A stretch of DNA of 49,125 nucleotides, from assembly GCA_964387625.1 (NCBI GenBank), contig CAYLWN010000005.1:1-49125 (forward strand). The letters run 5' to 3'. This stretch comes from CAYLWN01 sp964387625 (lineage in GTDB: Bacteria; Patescibacteriota; Microgenomatia; UBA10105). A program made the translations under genes and the position numbers. The notes below the pieces were generated by a model. The model searched no databases and was not told the DNA's origin. It saw nothing but the letters and a program-made list of their open reading frames with translations. This document shows positions 7,634 to 15,554 of this stretch, in pieces; position 1 is the first letter of the stretch, and each line of letters opens with the position of its first letter.

Positions 7634-7972
7634 ATGAAAATAAGCAAAAGTTTTACTTTTATAAAACCCAGGTTTTTAAATATTTTATTGACTGTAATTA
7701 TTTTATGTTTACCAATATTGCGGGAGCAATATATTACATCGTCCGGCAATATATTAGTCGCTTGGCATAAACCAATAGTGGTGATGATCGATTATTTTAA
7801 AGCACCTCAACAACCTCATCTGCTTTTAATTATGGTAATATTTATCTTGGTTATTTACTTTTTAGCTTCTTTATTGATTTTGGGAATGTCAAAAATAATA
7901 CCTATTCTTAGATATTTAAAAGACATTAAGTCAGTAATCAAAATTACAGATTCTTCAATCATTTCTTGCTAA
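7634..7972 (+). CDS. Small membrane protein
   Basis: A 112-residue protein with hydrophobic segments at about 15-29 and 62-86 and a central extracytoplasmic-type stretch. TATAAT (7625-7630) lies only 3 bases before the ATG, so the message may be leaderless. The next gene starts 12 bases after the stop. No family is recognised. The pattern resembles small YoaI/DUF-type membrane proteins, but nothing specific supports a function. Confidence 0.6.
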   Translation: MKISKSFTFIKPRFLNILLTVIILCLPILREQYITSSGNILVAWHKPIVVMIDYFKAPQQPHLLLIMVIFILVIYFLASLLILGMSKIIPILRYLKDIKSVIKITDSSIISC

Positions 7973-7984
7973 ATTATTTTCATT

Positions 7985-8923
7985 ATGAAAGCTGTACAGA
8001 TTAACCAATATGGTAGTGTTGATGTTTTAGAAATAATTAACAACTGCCCAGAACCATCTTTAAAAAAGGGTCAAGTTTTGATAGAAAATTATAGCGCCAG
8101 TATAAATGCAATTGACTGGAAAATGCGTGCTGGTTATTTGCAGAAATGGGCACCACTTTCTTTGCCTGTTACCCTGGGAGGGGATTTTGCAGGTAAAATA
8201 TCTGAATTGGGTGAAGGGGTTTTTGGATTTAACGTGGGTGATGATGTCTATGGTACTGCATCTATTATAAATGGCGGGACTGGCTCATTTGCACAAATTT
8301 TGGCAGCTAATTCTTCAAATATATCTTTTAAACCAAAAACTGTGAATTTTGAGGAAGCCGCAGCATTGCCGTTAGTTGGGGCAAGTAGCATACAAGCGTT
8401 GGAAGACCATATAAAGTTGCAAACAGCGCAAAAAATCCTTATCCATGGTGGAGCCGGAGGTATTGGACATATTGCTATACAATTGGCAAAAAATCTTGGT
8501 GCATATGTAGCGACCACTGTAAAAACCAAAGACAGAGATTTTGTAAAAAAACTTGGTGCAGATATAATTATTGATTATAAGACTCAAGCTTTTGAGTTAA
8601 TTTTGAAAAATTATGATGCAGTATTAGATCTGGTTGGGGGCGAAACAACAGATAAATCTTTTGCAGTTTTAAAAAAGAGCGGAATACTCGTTACATTAGC
8701 GGGAATGCCAAACCAACAATTGGCACAGAAATACGGAATTATTGTTATACGACAGGGGACAAAAACAAATACCATACATCTTAATCGTCTTAAACAATTA
8801 GTGGATACTGGGAAAATTAAATTGCATATAGATAAAATATTTCCATTTGAACAAATTAAAGAAGCTTTTAAATATCAGGAAGAAATTCATCCGCGTGGAA
8901 AAATTGTGATTAAAATTAAATAA
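7985..8923 (+). CDS. NAD(P)-dependent zinc-free medium-chain dehydrogenase (quinone-oxidoreductase type)
   Basis: A 312-residue MDR-superfamily enzyme. The N-terminal GroES-like domain has SINAIDWKMRAG and GGDFAGKISELG. The nucleotide-binding Rossmann domain has HGGAGGIGHIAIQLAKNLGA (GGAGGIG at about 155-161), and the C-terminal signature HPRGKIVIKI is also present. The catalytic and structural zinc cysteines of alcohol dehydrogenases are absent, so it belongs to the zinc-independent quinone-oxidoreductase/enoyl-reductase branch that reduces quinones or activated alkenes with NADPH. It is cytoplasmic. A 10-bp inverted repeat follows the stop. The exact substrate cannot be told. Confidence 0.88.
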   Translation: MKAVQINQYGSVDVLEIINNCPEPSLKKGQVLIENYSASINAIDWKMRAGYLQKWAPLSLPVTLGGDFAGKISELGEGVFGFNVGDDVYGTASIINGGTGSFAQILAANSSNISFKPKTVNFEEAAALPLVGASSIQALEDHIKLQTAQKILIHGGAGGIGHIAIQLAKNLGAYVATTVKTKDRDFVKKLGADIIIDYKTQAFELILKNYDAVLDLVGGETTDKSFAVLKKSGILVTLAGMPNQQLAQKYGIIVIRQGTKTNTIHLNRLKQLVDTGKIKLHIDKIFPFEQIKEAFKYQEEIHPRGKIVIKIK

Positions 8924-8955
8924 ATACTAAAACTTTTAAAATAATAATTTTTAAT

Positions 8956-8990
8956 ATTAAATTTCCCCAAGATGTAGGAAGAAATTTAAT
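8956..8990. terminator. AT-rich inverted repeat between convergent genes
   Basis: ATTAAATTTC (8956-8965) pairs perfectly with GAAATTTAAT (8981-8990) across a 15-base loop. It sits between the MDR gene (+) and the DUF421 gene (-) and overlaps the latter's stop codon, so a shared bidirectional terminator is plausible. Confidence 0.5.
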
Positions 8991-9501
8991 TAGTAAAACT
9001 TAAGGATTTTTGGACTCTTCTTTTTTTAACAGTTTTTCTGGTGAAGTTATGTGACAGCACACTGATATTTCCGTCAACTTCCAATACCGCCAGATCAACA
9101 TGACTGATGTCATCCACCCCATGTTCCCTGATTGCTGCTTCCAGTTCTTCTAAGGATATTTTTGCCTGATCAAGATGTTTTTTTATAACTTTACCCTGAT
9201 AAACCAACATCAAAGCCGTGCCTTGAATAAACTGGTTAAATTTTTTGTCTTTAAAAAGCAAAGTTCGAAGTAGCCAATTAATAGTAAAAAGAGAAGTAGC
9301 TGCGACTAATCCCCCTAACATTGTTTGATTATTGCCAATCATGGCGCTTTGTACGGAATTGCTTATTAAAAGAATAAATACTAAATCAATGATCGAAAGT
9401 TGGGATAATTCATTTTTTCCAAATATGCGGATCGCAAAAACAATAAACAGATATACCGTGATGGAGCTTAAAGCAATTGTTAAATAAGTTTGCATATTCA
9501 T
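8986..9501 (-). CDS. DUF421 (YetF-like) membrane protein
   Basis: A 171-residue protein with three N-terminal membrane helices (about 8-27, 35-52 and 60-82) and a cytoplasmic domain. It contains the family's typical FGKNELSQLSIIDLVFILLISNSVQSAMIGN segment and the later GKVIKKHLDQAKISLEELEAAIREHGVDDISHVDLAVLEVDG segment. DUF421/YetF proteins are membrane proteins of unresolved biochemical role, in Bacillus linked to spore germination and stress. The length is near the short end of the family. The gene stands alone between a convergent and a divergent gene. Confidence 0.88.
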   Translation of the reverse strand: MNMQTYLTIALSSITVYLFIVFAIRIFGKNELSQLSIIDLVFILLISNSVQSAMIGNNQTMLGGLVAATSLFTINWLLRTLLFKDKKFNQFIQGTALMLVYQGKVIKKHLDQAKISLEELEAAIREHGVDDISHVDLAVLEVDGNISVLSHNFTRKTVKKRRVQKSLSFTN

Positions 9502-9555
9502 ATATTAGCATAATGAAAATACATTTTGGAAATTGTTGATATAATTAAAAAATCA

Positions 9556-9987
9556 ATGAAAGTTAAAAATTTAAAACAAAAACTTTTTTACATAATCATT
9601 ATTGGCTTCAGCATTTTTATTTTATTTTTTGTCATAACTTGTACATTGATTGGCTATGAAGCAAAAAGCCAATGCGCGGACGCAAAAAGGGAATATAGTG
9701 GGAGCCTGCCTATCGATAGACAGGATTGTGTTGAAGCTTTGATAACATTTGTTAAAGATAAAAATAATAGTTATAGATCTAGAAACTCTGCTATTTGGGC
9801 TTTAGGGCAGTTTGGGGATAGTCGCGCTTTACCGGTTTTACAAAGTTTTTATACAGGTAATATTCCTTCCCGAGAGCCTTTAGATAAATCTATCAGTCAA
9901 TATGAATTAAAAAAAGCTATAAAACTTGCAAGCGGTGGTTTTAATATGACTGCTTTTATTTGGAGAAATGGAAATATTGAGAAATAA
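9556..9987 (+). CDS. Membrane-anchored HEAT-repeat protein
   Basis: From ATG 9556 the protein has 143 residues: an N-terminal membrane anchor (about 7-30), a Cys-containing spacer and one to two HEAT-like helical repeats (SYRSRNSAIWALGQFGDSRALPVLQSFY). HEAT repeats are protein-binding surfaces; no enzymatic role is visible. An in-frame TTG at 9526 would add ten residues but lacks a better ribosome site. The codons for SLPIDRQ lie within a 20-base palindrome (9705-9724), which looks inserted just before the repeat domain. The next gene starts 16 bases after the stop. Confidence 0.7.
   Translation: MKVKNLKQKLFYIIIIGFSIFILFFVITCTLIGYEAKSQCADAKREYSGSLPIDRQDCVEALITFVKDKNNSYRSRNSAIWALGQFGDSRALPVLQSFYTGNIPSREPLDKSISQYELKKAIKLASGGFNMTAFIWRNGNIEK
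9705..9724. repeat. 20-base near-palindrome inside the HEAT gene
   Basis: CCTGCCTATCGATAGACAGG is a palindrome with one mismatched pair. Related CCTGCCTG...CAGG cores are found at 35507-35526 (intergenic) and 44014-44031 (inside the B12 transporter gene). The frame stays open through it. Confidence 0.75.
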
Positions 9988-10003
9988 GGACGATATTCTA
10001 TTT

Positions 10004-10315
10004 ATGAAAAAGTTTTTATATTGGTTACCTCGGATTTTGGCAATTTTATTTAATATTTTTTTAAGTATATTTGCACTGGATGTATTTGAGGAGCCTTTAT
10101 GGTTTTTAGCTCTGTTTATGCACCTAATACCCAACTTTATTTTAGCTTGTTTGACATACATTGCTTGGAAACATGAACAACTGGGAGGATATATTTTTGT
10201 TACAGCTGGATTTTTAATACTTCTTTTTTCGCGTTTTGAATCATTGATTATTTCTATTCCGGTGATTATTCTAGGAGTACTCTTTTTAAGCAGAAGATAT
10301 CTGTCAAAGACTTAA
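10004..10315 (+). CDS. Four-helix membrane protein (DUF7670-like)
   Basis: A 103-residue protein from ATG 10004 with four hydrophobic segments, beginning YWLPRILAILFNIFLSIFALDVFEE and containing a LIPNFILACLTYIAWKHEQLGG loop. This looks like the small integral membrane family labelled DUF7670; I make that assignment from memory of the pattern. An in-frame start at 9968 overlaps the HEAT gene and is less likely. The function is unknown; it is probably co-transcribed with the HEAT-repeat gene. Confidence 0.65.
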   Translation: MKKFLYWLPRILAILFNIFLSIFALDVFEEPLWFLALFMHLIPNFILACLTYIAWKHEQLGGYIFVTAGFLILLFSRFESLIISIPVIILGVLFLSRRYLSKT

Positions 10316-10428
10316 GCATAGGCTTACTTCTTTTACTGCAGATATTTGTAATCAATCTTACAGCATAATGTTTTATTTTCGTGGTATTTAATTTAATTAA
10401 ATATTAATTGTTAAATAAAGATAAACTT

Positions 10429-11322
10429 ATGAAAATGAATCCTGTGGTCCATTTTGAAATGCCTGCTATAAATACAAAACGCGTAGCCAATTTTTATACC
10501 CGTGTTTTTGGGTGGCAAAATAAAATGATGGGAAAAGATATGAACTATTATGTATTGGCTATGACTACTGACTCAGATATTAACGGTCCTATAAAAGCTG
10601 GCGCCATCAATGGTGGATTTTTTCCTAAATCAAATGGAAATTCTGCCCAATTTCCATTGGTGGTCATCCAAGTTGATGACATAAATAAACAGATGAAAAA
10701 GATTCAAACAGCTGGAGGCAAGGTGTTAGGAAAACCAGACAACATTCCCGGAGTAGGATCTTACGTATCTTTTTTGGACACTGAAGGTAACAGAGTCAGT
10801 TTAATGCAACCAATTTCGGATAATAAAAAAGAAACCATGACAAATGCAAATACGCAATCATTAGAAATTACCCGCATTTTTGATGCACCCCGAAAATTGT
10901 TATGGGAATATTTTACAGATGCTGAAAAAGTTAAGCAATGGTGGGGGCCGAAAAATTATACTGCACCAGTTGGTAAAATAGATTTCCGGATTGGAGGTAA
11001 ATATTTATATTGTATGCGTTCACCAGATGGTAAAGATTTCTGGTCAACCGGCACTTTCAAGGAAATAATTCCTTTTGAAAAATTGGTGATAATTGATTCA
11101 TTTGCAGATAAAAACGGTAATGTGGTACCGGCAACATATTATGATATGGATGCAAATTTGCCTTTGAAAATGCAGATTACCACTAAATTTGCAGATTTTA
11201 TTAAAGTCAGATCAAAAATAATGCTTTCACATGCGGAATTGCCGGAAGGCATAATGAAAGAAATGACAGAAGTAGGATGGAACGAATCATTTGATAAATT
11301 AGCTCAAGCAATAGAAAAATAA
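10429..11322 (+). CDS. VOC (glyoxalase-like) - AHSA1/SRPBCC fusion protein
   Basis: A 297-residue two-domain protein from ATG 10429. Residues about 3-125 form a vicinal-oxygen-chelate domain (HFEMPAINTKRVANFYTRVFGW, FPLVVIQVDDINKQMKKIQTAGGKVLGKP, SYVSFLDTEGNRVSLMQP). Residues about 140-295 form an AHSA1-type START-like domain (ITRIFDAPRKLLWEYFTDAEKVKQWWGPKNY, ending EMTEVGWNESFDKLAQAIEK). VOC proteins bind metals or small hydrophobic ligands, and AHSA1 domains bind hydrophobic ligands or Hsp90. Usually these are separate genes that often neighbour each other, so this is a fusion. The substrate is unknown. A TTG at 10408 could add seven residues. Confidence 0.83.
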   Translation: MKMNPVVHFEMPAINTKRVANFYTRVFGWQNKMMGKDMNYYVLAMTTDSDINGPIKAGAINGGFFPKSNGNSAQFPLVVIQVDDINKQMKKIQTAGGKVLGKPDNIPGVGSYVSFLDTEGNRVSLMQPISDNKKETMTNANTQSLEITRIFDAPRKLLWEYFTDAEKVKQWWGPKNYTAPVGKIDFRIGGKYLYCMRSPDGKDFWSTGTFKEIIPFEKLVIIDSFADKNGNVVPATYYDMDANLPLKMQITTKFADFIKVRSKIMLSHAELPEGIMKEMTEVGWNESFDKLAQAIEK

Positions 11323-11371
11323 GCTTATTTTATCTCAACACTTTATATATTTAAGGTGACGAGGTAATTTT

Positions 11372-12505
11372 TTGGATAAATTTATGAAAAACATAATTAT
11401 TGTCTTTGGGATAATAATTATATTGATTGCAGGTTTTACTTGGTTTAAGACTTATAATAAAAATTCACCTGCTCCAAAAATTATAGCCCAACAAAGCATT
11501 TTATCAACAGAGAGTGAAGCTCTTCAAACTAAAGTGATTGCTCAAAATCTCGACACTCCATGGTCTATAGTGTTTTTACCGGATCAAAGCATGTTAGCAA
11601 CTGAAAGACCGGGAAAAGTAAGGCTGATTGATAAAAATGGAAATTTGCTGGATAAACCTGTGGCGATTTTTACAAGTGTACGGGAAATTGGTGAAGGGGG
11701 ATTATTGGGAATCACCATACATCCCAATTTTTCAGCCAATAATTATGTTTATCTGTATTACACTTACAGTGAAAATAATGGAAACACTTTAAACCGGGTT
11801 GTCAGATTGACTTACCAAAATAACCAACTGGTAAATGAACAAATTATCGTTGATAAGATTCCGGGTGCATCCAATCATAACGGTGGAAGAATTAAATTTG
11901 GACCGGATGGTTTTCTTTATATAACAACAGGTGATGCGGAAAATCCTTCTCAAGCTCAGGACGTCAATTCTTTGGGAGGAAAGATTTTACGGGTGACTGA
12001 TGAGGGAAAAGCAGCTTCCGGAAATCCCTTCAACAATCCTGTGTATTCATATGGGCACCGTAATCCTCAAGGCTTAGCTTGGGATGCTAATAATCAACTG
12101 TGGGCAACAGAACATGGCAGATCAGGAATATTGTCGGGATTGGATGAGTTAAATAAAATTGAAATCGGTAAAAATTACGGTTGGCCAACAATCCAAGGTG
12201 ATGAAACAAAACAGGGGATGGAAACTCCAAGGTTAAATTCCGGTGCATCTACTACGTGGGCACCTGCGGGAATGGCATTTTTTAATAATTCATTATTTTT
12301 CGGAGGATTAAGAGGCCAAACATTATATGAGGTAATCATTAATGGAAATAATCTTACTTTAAAAGAACATTTCAAAAATCAATTTGGAAGAATTAGAGAT
12401 GTAGTTTTGGGTCTTGATAACGAGCTTTATTTATCAACCAGTAATCAAGACGGTAGGGGAAAGCCAATTGCATCAGATGATAGAATCATTAAAGTTAATT
12501 TTTGA
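11372..12505 (+). CDS. PQQ-dependent aldose sugar dehydrogenase-like protein (YliI/sGDH family)
   Basis: A 377-residue exported six-bladed propeller of the glucose/sorbosone dehydrogenase family. It has an N-terminal membrane anchor or signal (about 5-24), LDTPWSIVFLPDQSMLATERPGKVRL, NHNGGRIKFGPDGFLYITTGDA (with the likely catalytic His), GHRNPQGLAWD and ELNKIEIGKNYGWPTIQGDE. Known members oxidise sugars with PQQ as cofactor. No PQQ synthesis gene is in the window, so the cofactor would have to be taken up or the family role may differ. AAGGTGACGAGGT at 11353-11365 is spaced for the TTG at 11372 rather than the ATG at 11384, so I chose TTG. Confidence 0.85.
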   Translation: MDKFMKNIIIVFGIIIILIAGFTWFKTYNKNSPAPKIIAQQSILSTESEALQTKVIAQNLDTPWSIVFLPDQSMLATERPGKVRLIDKNGNLLDKPVAIFTSVREIGEGGLLGITIHPNFSANNYVYLYYTYSENNGNTLNRVVRLTYQNNQLVNEQIIVDKIPGASNHNGGRIKFGPDGFLYITTGDAENPSQAQDVNSLGGKILRVTDEGKAASGNPFNNPVYSYGHRNPQGLAWDANNQLWATEHGRSGILSGLDELNKIEIGKNYGWPTIQGDETKQGMETPRLNSGASTTWAPAGMAFFNNSLFFGGLRGQTLYEVIINGNNLTLKEHFKNQFGRIRDVVLGLDNELYLSTSNQDGRGKPIASDDRIIKVNF

Positions 12506-12601
12506 TAATTTAATAAATAATATATGTCATTTTAATCAACGAAACTTTTTTTAAAGCCGTAATTTATTAAACGTTACTCTTGTTACATAAACATATATAT
12601 T

Positions 12602-12618
12602 ACCTACTTGACATAGGT
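12602..12618 (+). promoter_or_regulatory. Possible operator before the RHH gene
   Basis: ACCTA (12602-12606) and TAGGT (12614-12618) form an inverted repeat with TTGACA inside it (12608-12613), 25 bases before the ATG. A ribbon-helix-helix protein could bind there and control itself; this is an inference from position only. Confidence 0.25.
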
Positions 12619-12642
12619 TACATAAGAGAGCATGATGTAAAT

Positions 12643-12837
12643 ATGACTTACAAAAATAATAAAAGAACTTCTTTGGGATTGGATGAAAAATTAATTAAAG
12701 CAGCTAAAGTACAAGCAGCTGCTGAAGATATAACTTTAACTCAATTAATTGAAAAAGCTTTGATGGATTATATTCCTCATCAGACAAAGAAATTTATCAA
12801 TGATCCGTCTGTTTTAAAATCGGTTAATGTAAAATAA
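12643..12837 (+). CDS. Ribbon-helix-helix DNA-binding protein
   Basis: A 64-residue protein from ATG 12643: TSLGLDEKLIKAAKVQAAAEDITLTQLIEKALMDYIP. It fits the Arc/CopG ribbon-helix-helix pattern, with a beta strand (RTSLGLD), helix A and helix B; dimers of this fold bind DNA. No toxin gene is adjacent: the next genes encode mini membrane proteins, so an antitoxin role is not supported. The reading from 12580 needs a TTG start and adds an unrelated, poorly composed N terminus, so I rejected it. Confidence 0.72.
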   Translation: MTYKNNKRTSLGLDEKLIKAAKVQAAAEDITLTQLIEKALMDYIPHQTKKFINDPSVLKSVNVK

Positions 12838-12936
12838 ACTACTTAGACATTTTTCTTATTCAAACGAAAACGCTTCGATAGGTGAGACGGTTTAACTACA
12901 GATAATAATTCTAAGAATGAAAGCAGGTGAAAAAAT

Positions 12937-13083
12937 ATGAGTTTAATAGATATCATTATTATAGTTTTAGTTATTTCATGGTTAGGAGGATTTTCACTAA
13001 GGGTAGGTGGAGGATTGATCCATCTATTACTGGTTATTGCAGTAATTATTTTACTTGCCCGTCTTTTAGGCGTAAATGTATAA
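12937..13083 (+). CDS. DUF5670/lmo0937-like mini membrane protein
   Basis: A 48-residue protein, MSLIDIIIIVLVISWLGG then GGGLIHLLLVIAVIILLARLLG. The two hydrophobic helices joined by a glycine-rich, GGLIHLLLVIA motif are typical of the lmo0937/DUF5670 family, which is found widely and often induced by stress. An AGGTGA ribosome site lies about 8 bases before the ATG. A second mini membrane gene follows after 31 bases. Confidence 0.75.
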   Translation: MSLIDIIIIVLVISWLGGFSLRVGGGLIHLLLVIAVIILLARLLGVNV

Positions 13084-13114
13084 AAACCATCAATTATTAA
13101 GGGGGTGAAAAGAT

Positions 13115-13258
13115 GTGAGTCTTTCTTTTGCAAATTTAAGTCCTTTGGCATCATTGCTTTTTGGAATTTTGATCTTGATGTTTCCGAAATTTCTAAATTA
13201 TTTAATCGCTGTTTATTTGATTATTGTGGGCATTATCGGGTTGGGAATAATAAAATGA
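13115..13258 (+). CDS. DUF3096 mini membrane protein
   Basis: A 47-residue protein (SPLASLLFGILILMFPKFLN then AVYLIIVGIIGLGII) matching the DUF3096 pattern of a PxLNY turn between two membrane helices. It must start at GTG 13115, because the ATG at 13113 is followed at once by TGA. A strong GGGGGTG ribosome site (13101-13107) is correctly spaced. It is co-directional with the DUF5670 gene, and the two probably form a stress-type operon. Confidence 0.75.
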   Translation: MSLSFANLSPLASLLFGILILMFPKFLNYLIAVYLIIVGIIGLGIIK

Positions 13259-13342
13259 TATTAAACTTAAACAATTAAATACGAGATAAATAGTAAAGTG
13301 AAACTTAAGTGTTAGTCAATATTAGAGTTAAGTTTTCAGTGT

Positions 13343-13732
13343 TTAAGAATTTATGTATTTTCTGGCAAATGCATCAGCTGATTTTTCCTGTTGACGAATT
13401 TCTGATTTAGTTTGCTTTTCAAAAATTGAATTTTTATGACCAAGCACCACATGTCCAATCTCATGAGCGATAGTATGGTGGATTTGCTGGGGAGATTGTA
13501 AAAATAATTCATCAGTTAAGATTACCAGATGCTGATTTTTTAAATCATTTCCGGTCAAAGTATATGCCCAAGCATCACCAAATGATGCAAAAAACCAACA
13601 GTTATTGGTTATAAAGCTAATTATTTTATCTTCTGTGAGAGATACAACTTCACATACATGTTGTTTCATGATTTTATGACCCACTAATTTTCCGCCAAAA
13701 GCATAGTAAATTTGTCTAAGATTTTTTTTCAT
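13343..13732 (-). CDS. HExxH zinc metallopeptidase-like protein (ImmA/IrrE-type)
   Basis: A 129-residue protein with HTIAHEIGHVVLGH (HExxH at 90-94) and a downstream QEKSADAFARKYI whose Glu116 is a good third zinc ligand, the gluzincin arrangement of small ImmA/IrrE-like peptidases. No signal peptide or membrane helix is evident, so it is probably cytoplasmic. ImmA-type enzymes cut repressors, but no repressor partner lies beside this gene. The protein is short but complete across the metal site. Its substrate is unknown. Confidence 0.75.
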   Translation of the reverse strand: MKKNLRQIYYAFGGKLVGHKIMKQHVCEVVSLTEDKIISFITNNCWFFASFGDAWAYTLTGNDLKNQHLVILTDELFLQSPQQIHHTIAHEIGHVVLGHKNSIFEKQTKSEIRQQEKSADAFARKYINS

Positions 13733-13849
13733 GGCCAGATTTTACCACAACCAAAAACCGAAAAATTAAAAAAATTACAATTCAACAATACTTTTTAGTT
13801 ATTTATATTACAGTTTATTTTCAGCAATTTATATTAAAATATAATTCTT

Positions 13850-14914
13850 ATGAAAAAGATGATACCTATTTTTCTAATCGCTATTTTAATAATTGCTGTT
13901 GCAGGAGTTACGTTTTTTAAACTTACAAAAAATAATTCATCCAGAACTGCCATAAACCATTATACAGATAATGAAACTGGTGGGGGATTAGCCAATGAAC
14001 CAAATCCCTTATCCATTGAATATATGCGCAGTCAAGAATATCCGGGAAGCGATATTGTTATTGAACAAACATTGCAACCAGGATCAAATTACAATAGATA
14101 TATTGCCTCATATAAATCTGACGGATTAAAAATTTATGCATTGTTAACTGTGCCTCAGAGAGAAAAACCTAAAACAGGTTGGCCGGTGATTATTTTTAAT
14201 CATGGTTATATTCCTCCGGAACAATATAGAACCACAGAAAAGTATATTGCTTATACAGATGCGTTTTCGCGTAACGGTTATATTGTTTTTAAATCAGATT
14301 ACAGAGGACACGGCAATTCTGAAGGAAATCCTCAAGGCGCTTATTATTCTCCTGCATATACAATAGATATTTTAAATGCAGTGGCTTCAATTAAAAAATA
14401 TCAGGAAGCTGATTCAAATAGAATTGGCATGTGGGGACATTCTTTGGGAGGATCAATAACATTGCGGTCAATGGTGGTTTCCAAAAATATCAAAGCAGGT
14501 GTGATTTGGGCAGGAGTGGTTGCCTCATATGAGGATTTAACCAATAATTGGCATCATCCGGATTTAAATCCCAGACCCTTTGTGCCTTCACAAAGAGAAC
14601 AAGCATCAAGAAGGCCTGGTAGACAGGAATTGATAGATAAATATGGGAGTTTTGAAACAAATCCGCAATTTTGGCAATCAATTGCCCCAATTTCTTATGT
14701 AAAAGATATTTCAGGACCTATACAATTGCAACATGGTGAATCTGATGATGAAGTGCCATTGCTTTTTAGTCAAAAATTGAATACTGCTTTGAAAGATAAT
14801 GGCAAGTCGGTTGTATTCTATACTTATCCGGGAGATAATCACAATTTATCCGATAATTTGAGTATTGCATTACAGCGGTCTGTTGAGTTTTTTGATAAAT
14901 ATTTAAAGCAATAA
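13850..14914 (+). CDS. Exported alpha/beta hydrolase (prolyl-oligopeptidase S9-like)
   Basis: A 354-residue protein with an N-terminal signal anchor (about 4-22) and an alpha/beta-hydrolase domain. The nucleophile is Ser198 in WGHSLGG, the acid is Asp299/300 in GESDDEVP, and the base is His331 in GDNHNL; the oxyanion region is FNHGYIPPEQY. It resembles the dienelactone-hydrolase/prolyl-oligopeptidase catalytic domain without the propeller. It is probably an extracytoplasmic esterase or peptidase. TATAAT (13840-13845) ends 4 bases before the ATG, with no Shine-Dalgarno sequence, which suggests a leaderless message. Confidence 0.85.
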   Translation: MKKMIPIFLIAILIIAVAGVTFFKLTKNNSSRTAINHYTDNETGGGLANEPNPLSIEYMRSQEYPGSDIVIEQTLQPGSNYNRYIASYKSDGLKIYALLTVPQREKPKTGWPVIIFNHGYIPPEQYRTTEKYIAYTDAFSRNGYIVFKSDYRGHGNSEGNPQGAYYSPAYTIDILNAVASIKKYQEADSNRIGMWGHSLGGSITLRSMVVSKNIKAGVIWAGVVASYEDLTNNWHHPDLNPRPFVPSQREQASRRPGRQELIDKYGSFETNPQFWQSIAPISYVKDISGPIQLQHGESDDEVPLLFSQKLNTALKDNGKSVVFYTYPGDNHNLSDNLSIALQRSVEFFDKYLKQ

Positions 14915-14977
14915 TTGACAGATTTTTGTAAGCTATATTACAGACTTTAAAGCAATTATTATACAAAATAACTTTAT

Positions 14978-15487
14978 ATGAACAACACAACAGCATACAC
15001 AAATGGAAGCTACGGAAAAAGATCTACTTGGCAATGGATAGCCATATATTTTGTCATCGGTCTAGCAGTTTACGGTATTTTTTACTATTTTGTATTCGCC
15101 AAAAACAGCGGTAATAGTTATGGTCAAACAGGACAAAATAACCTAAACGTAAATTTGAGTTCTCCTGTTACGAATATTGAATCACCAAATATATCTCCAT
15201 CAGGACAAGCTAATCAAATGGAAAATACAGTTATATTGGGAAGTGATGGATATTTAGCTCAAACCATCACTATCAAAGCAGGCTCAAAAGTCACTTGGAT
15301 TAATAAAAGTGGAGCAGATGCAACAGTTAGCTCTGATCAGCATCCAACACACACAATCTACCCACCTCTTAATTTAGGTAAGTTTTCAGATGGAGGACAA
15401 TTATCTTTAGTTTTTAATACTCCCGGTACCTATAAATACCACAACCACTTAAATTCAAGTCAAACAGGAACAATAATAATTCAGTAA
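14978..15487 (+). CDS. Membrane-anchored cupredoxin-like protein without the copper-site Cys
   Basis: A 169-residue protein with a membrane anchor (about 21-41), a low-complexity linker and a C-terminal cupredoxin domain (about 85-169): ITIKAGSKVTWINKSGADATVSSDQHPTHTIYP and PGTYKYHNHLNSSQTGTIII. Type-1 copper proteins use His-Cys-His-Met; here the usual Cys position reads YKYHNHL, so Cys is missing and extra histidines are present. Metal binding is likely but blue-copper electron transfer is doubtful. The protein faces the outside of the cell. A strong hairpin follows its stop. Confidence 0.8.
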   Translation: MNNTTAYTNGSYGKRSTWQWIAIYFVIGLAVYGIFYYFVFAKNSGNSYGQTGQNNLNVNLSSPVTNIESPNISPSGQANQMENTVILGSDGYLAQTITIKAGSKVTWINKSGADATVSSDQHPTHTIYPPLNLGKFSDGGQLSLVFNTPGTYKYHNHLNSSQTGTIIIQ

Positions 15488-15528
15488 TATTTTTATAAAA
15501 CTGGGTTTAAAAAAAGTACTTCAAAAAA

Positions 15529-15554
15529 AAATAAACATTTTTTAATGTTTATTT
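15529..15554. terminator. Bidirectional terminator
   Basis: AAATAAACATT (15529-15539) pairs with AATGTTTATTT (15544-15554), flanked by an A-run on the left and a T-rich stretch on the right. It ends the cupredoxin gene (+) and overlaps the stop codon of the 54-residue gene on the minus strand. Confidence 0.65.

Noticed and set aside
12602..12837. Toxin-antitoxin pair built on the RHH protein
   Set aside because: No toxin-like gene adjoins it; both neighbours are mini membrane proteins or metabolic genes.
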